DNA of 64,000 nucleotides, from NCBI RefSeq assembly GCF_021556475.1, contig NZ_JAKGBZ010000015.1, positions 19,407-83,406 on the forward strand, given 5' to 3'. The notes under the pieces were generated by a model. It ran no database searches. It saw only the letters and a list, made by a program, of their open reading frames with translations, and was not told the DNA's origin. Shown here one piece after another: positions 62,052 to 64,000 of this stretch. Source of the stretch: Acidiphilium iwatense. GTDB lineage: Bacteria; Pseudomonadota; Alphaproteobacteria; Acetobacterales; Acetobacteraceae. Numbering within the stretch: position 1 is the stretch's first letter; each line of letters starts with the position of its first letter. A program made the translations under genes and the position numbers.

Positions 62052-62100
62052 AACCTTGCCAAGGTTGGGGTCGAGGGTTCGAATCCCTTCGCCCGCTCCA
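62052..62100 (+). other. attachment site: 3' half of tRNA-Gly(GCC)
   Basis: 49 bases reading as the anticodon arm (loop TTGCCAA, anticodon GCC), variable loop, T arm (GGTTCGAATCC) and acceptor strand ending CGCCCGCTCCA with encoded CCA. The 5' half (acceptor GCGGGC, D arm) is absent; the preceding bases break the pairing at 62051. This is the usual duplicated 3' fragment left at one end of an island integrated in a tRNA gene. The orientation implies the intact tRNA gene was at the opposite (left) end of the island. Confidence 0.85.
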
Positions 62101-62132
62101 AGTTTTCCTTAGGAAAATTAGAGCGTTATGAC

Positions 62133-62154
62133 AGGGCCGCCGCAAGGCGGCCCT
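62133..62154 (+). terminator. GC-rich hairpin after the att site
   Basis: Perfect stem AGGGCCGCC (62133-62141) / GGCGGCCCT (62146-62154) with loop GCAA, followed by TCGCTTTC. Placed 33 bases after the tRNA-Gly 3' end, it is most likely that gene's original terminator. Together with an AT-rich hairpin at 62103-62117, the space 62101-62330 holds nothing else I can name. Confidence 0.7.
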
Positions 62155-62330
62155 TCGCTTTCGGCGCTTACATTTCTTGGTCTGAAAAAATGTAAGCACT
62201 ATGTAAGCAGTTGAGGGAAAACGCGGGGCGGTTCCAGCGTGTTTGGGCGGGCATCCTCACCCTGTCGTGCTCCTAACCGCCTGCGCCTGTGGGCGCAGCG
62301 TCATGCCGGCAGCCTTGAATTAGCCCCGCT

Positions 62331-62366
62331 CGCTATTAAGATATATGGCGATATGCTTTAATAGCG
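62331..62366. promoter_or_regulatory. Palindromic operator/promoter before the Fic gene
   Basis: CGCTATTAAG (62331-62340) and CTTTAATAGCG (62356-62366) form an almost perfect dyad around ATATATGGCGATATG, 24 bases upstream of the fic start. The AT-rich centre can host the -10 region, so a repressor bound to the dyad would block transcription. The Fic protein itself has a C-terminal winged helix that could be this repressor. Confidence 0.5.
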
Positions 62367-62390
62367 GCAAAGCTAATTAAAGGATCGCGT

Positions 62391-63566
62391 GTGACGAACG
62401 GAGAGAATCAAAGGCTCGGGACCTATGTCGAAACGAGCGCGGGAGGCGAGCGCGTGCGCGCCTATGTGCCTGCCCCGCTGCCGCCGAATCCGCCGCTCGA
62501 ACTCGGACGGTTCATGCAGGTCTACGAACGCGCCATTGCCGCGGTCGGGCGCCTCGATGGCGTGACGACGATCCTGCCCTCGACGCCTTTGTTCCTCTAC
62601 ATGTACGTCCGCAAGGAAGCCCTGCTGTCCTCTCAGATCGAGGGGACGCAATCCTCGCTGTCGGATCTGCTGCTGTTCGAAAATCATGAAGCGCCGACGG
62701 TCGAACTCGACGACGTGACCGAGGTCTCGAACTACGTTGCGGCGATCGAGCATGGCGTCTCCCGGATGCGGGGCGGATTTCCCCTCTCGCTCCGGCTGAT
62801 CCGCGAAATGCACGCGATCCTGCTCAAGTCGGAACGAGGCGCCGCGAAGCAACCGGGCGAGTTCCGCCGCTCGCAGAACTGGATCGGCGGAACCCGGCCC
62901 GGCAACGCGCTGTTCGTGCCGCCGCCGCCGAACCGGCTGGACGAATGCCTCGATGCGCTCGAGCGCTTCCTGCACAGCGAGGATGCGGCGCTGCCCCCGC
63001 TCATCCGGGCGGGCCTGGCCCACGTCCAGTTCGAGACGATCCACCCTTTTCTCGACGGCAACGGGCGCCTGGGCCGGCTGCTCATCACGCTGATCCTGTG
63101 CGAGGCGGAGGTGCTGCGCGAGCCGATCCTCTATCTCAGCCTGTTCCTGAAATCCCGGCGCGACGACTATTACCGGCTCCTGCAGGAGGTCCGCCAGGCT
63201 GGGACGTGGGAGACCTGGATGGAGTTCTTCCTGACCGGCGTCGCGGAGACCGCTGAACAAGCCTCCGCGACCGCACGCGATCTGATCGCCATGTTCGAGG
63301 CTCACCGACAGCAGATCGCCGGCCTCGGCCGCGCGGCCCCATCCGCGCTCCGAGTCCACGAATTGATGCAAGCCAGCCCGATCGTCACCATCCAAACTGT
63401 CTCCGAGAAACTCGCCGTCTCTTTCCCGACCGCCAGCACGGCGCTGGAAAACCTCGCCAAGATCAACGTCGTGCGCGAGACCACGGGACGGCAACGCGGC
63501 CGGATTTACGCCTATTCGGACTATCTGGCCTTGCTCGATCGCGGCACCGATCCATTGCCGGCCTGA
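62391..63566 (+). CDS. Fic-family AMPylase-type protein with winged-helix C-terminus
   Basis: 391 residues starting with GTG, AAGGA upstream. The N-terminal Fic_N part carries the self-inhibitory motif SSQIEGT (about residues 80-86; class II). The catalytic motif is HPFLDGNGRLGR (about 218-229), complete with His and both Arg. The C-terminal 70 residues contain a winged-helix-like segment (IVTIQTVSEKLAVSFPTASTALENLAKINVV). Fic proteins attach AMP or other nucleotides to targets; this DNA-binding-domain type may regulate its own gene. It lies just outside the island's att site. Confidence 0.93.
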   Translation: MTNGENQRLGTYVETSAGGERVRAYVPAPLPPNPPLELGRFMQVYERAIAAVGRLDGVTTILPSTPLFLYMYVRKEALLSSQIEGTQSSLSDLLLFENHEAPTVELDDVTEVSNYVAAIEHGVSRMRGGFPLSLRLIREMHAILLKSERGAAKQPGEFRRSQNWIGGTRPGNALFVPPPPNRLDECLDALERFLHSEDAALPPLIRAGLAHVQFETIHPFLDGNGRLGRLLITLILCEAEVLREPILYLSLFLKSRRDDYYRLLQEVRQAGTWETWMEFFLTGVAETAEQASATARDLIAMFEAHRQQIAGLGRAAPSALRVHELMQASPIVTIQTVSEKLAVSFPTASTALENLAKINVVRETTGRQRGRIYAYSDYLALLDRGTDPLPA

Positions 63567-63660
63567 CGCGCCGGGGGAAATCGAAACCAAGCGCAACGTA
63601 TATCGTCAGATGGAGGCGACTAGGGCGGGGAGGCAAAGTTTATAGGAGGCGTCGGTGGGT

Positions 63661-63857
63661 ATGCAGGCCGACGATGTGAATGGCGTGGATATAGAGCTTC
63701 GTGATTTGCGTTTGGCAGTCGTAACGTCACAACACCGCAGTCTGCGACAGGCGGCGGAAGCTCTAAACATACGCCAATCGACCTTGAGCCGCCGGCTGCA
63801 CGAGATCGAGCGCCAGCTTGGTGTGGTGTTGTTCGAAAGGACGAATGGCGGCACTCG
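63661..63857 (+). pseudogene. LysR-type regulator, 5' part only
   Basis: 66 codons from the ATG at 63661: IELRDLRLAVVTSQHRSLRQAAEALNIRQSTLSRRLHEIERQLGVVLFERT is a standard LysR helix-turn-helix. The gene is cut at 63857 by an IS3-family element; the open frame runs on antifunctionally into it. The regulator can no longer sense a ligand or dimerise. Confidence 0.82.
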
Positions 63858-64000
63858 TGAACCGCGCCGGGAATCCTGGAGGCTCCAACTCTTGAGTAGG
63901 ATGGAGCAATGGAAAAGCGGAAGACATCGAACAGATATTCACCTGAGGTCCGCGAACGCGCGGTGCGGATGGTGCTGGAGCATGGCAAGGATCATGCTTC
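63858..64000 (+). mobile_element. IS3-family insertion sequence, left end
   Basis: Begins with TGAACCGCGCCGGGAATCCT, the TGAACCGC-CCGGG type end of an IS3 subgroup, within the LysR gene. It carries the start of orfA and runs off the window. The other end and target duplication are not visible. Confidence 0.8.
63909..64000 (+). CDS. IS3-family transposase OrfA, N-terminal part
   Basis: The visible 30 codons read MEKRKTSNRYSPEVRERAVRMVLEHGKDHAS in overlapping form, the standard start of IS3 OrfA (HTH_Tnp_1): a helix-turn-helix that binds the element ends. Cut by the window edge. OrfB and the programmed frameshift lie outside. Confidence 0.82.
   Translation, partial: MEKRKTSNRYSPEVRERAVRMVLEHGKDHA

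Noticed and set aside
62020..62100. Complete tRNA-Gly gene
   Set aside because: The anticodon arm, T arm and 3' acceptor strand are right, but no 5' acceptor strand or D arm precedes them; pairing fails at 62051.
1..64000. CRISPR array
   Set aside because: No series of regularly spaced direct repeats was seen; the repeats found are isolated pairs.

Overview
The window looks like a chromosomal segment of a GC-rich alphaproteobacterium. The family set (acetate permease, DmpA/BapA-type peptidase, rpe plus heparinase II/III-type pair, apolipoprotein N-acyltransferase, methionine-salvage genes, PAS-LuxR regulators, Tat components) fits the Acetobacteraceae (Acidiphilium-like), but that placement is inference from gene content; no rRNA or other taxonomic marker is present.

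Left part (1-13600), a rearranged accessory zone. A truncated EamA exporter is followed by a metal operon on the minus strand, read in the order MerR-type regulator, single HMA chaperone, CcdA/DsbD-like membrane protein, P1B ATPase, behind a mer-like operator. Next come fragments of neighbouring genes, a receiver gene ending inside a MITE-like repeat, and a damaged CheB-CheR-PAS-histidine kinase-REC-REC-HTH gene (microhomology deletion plus amber stop). An APC permease and a DmpA/BapA-type peptidase follow, facing a divergent LuxR regulator. The fragments suggest an old tandem duplication of [metal operon + permease] in which each copy lost the opposite part.

Middle part (13600-33200), mostly ordinary chromosome. 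It holds an omega-amino-acid:pyruvate aminotransferase with a taurine/nitrate-type ABC importer; rpe and a heparinase II/III-like gene; an XRE regulator; lnt; mtnC-mtnD-mtnB with two tatA genes; a hydroxynitrile-lyase-like cupin; a SatP-type acetate permease; a secreted ankyrin-like protein; TspO; a ModE-like regulator facing a molybdate/tungstate binding protein and permease that have no ATPase gene beside them; a PEBP protein; CsbD; and a PAS-LuxR regulator.

Right part (33200-62100), a defence and mobile island. It begins with an orphan Phd/YefM antitoxin and a frameshifted type IIG/ISP-like restriction-modification gene cut at its 3' end by an IS110-family element, then ardC (antirestriction) and a DUF4143 ATPase. 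A tightly packed six-gene operon of about 16 kb follows (40471-56748): giant DUF1998 helicase, DrmD-like SNF2 helicase, very large Eco57I/PglX-like adenine methylase, Rad50-like ATPase with a zinc-hook CxxC, HNH nuclease and PD-(D/E)XK nuclease. It resembles DISARM but has no recognisable DrmB or DrmC and carries extra SMC-like and nuclease parts, so it is the best candidate for an undescribed system. Convergent to it is a three-gene minus-strand cassette of unrecognised proteins, each with a PD-(D/E)XK-like signature. A tyrosine integrase and the 3' half of tRNA-Gly(GCC) mark the island's right end; no matching left att site is visible.

Right edge (62100-64000): a Fic protein behind a palindromic promoter region, then a LysR-type gene cut by an IS3-family element that runs off the window. 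No CRISPR array, rRNA or complete tRNA gene was found.
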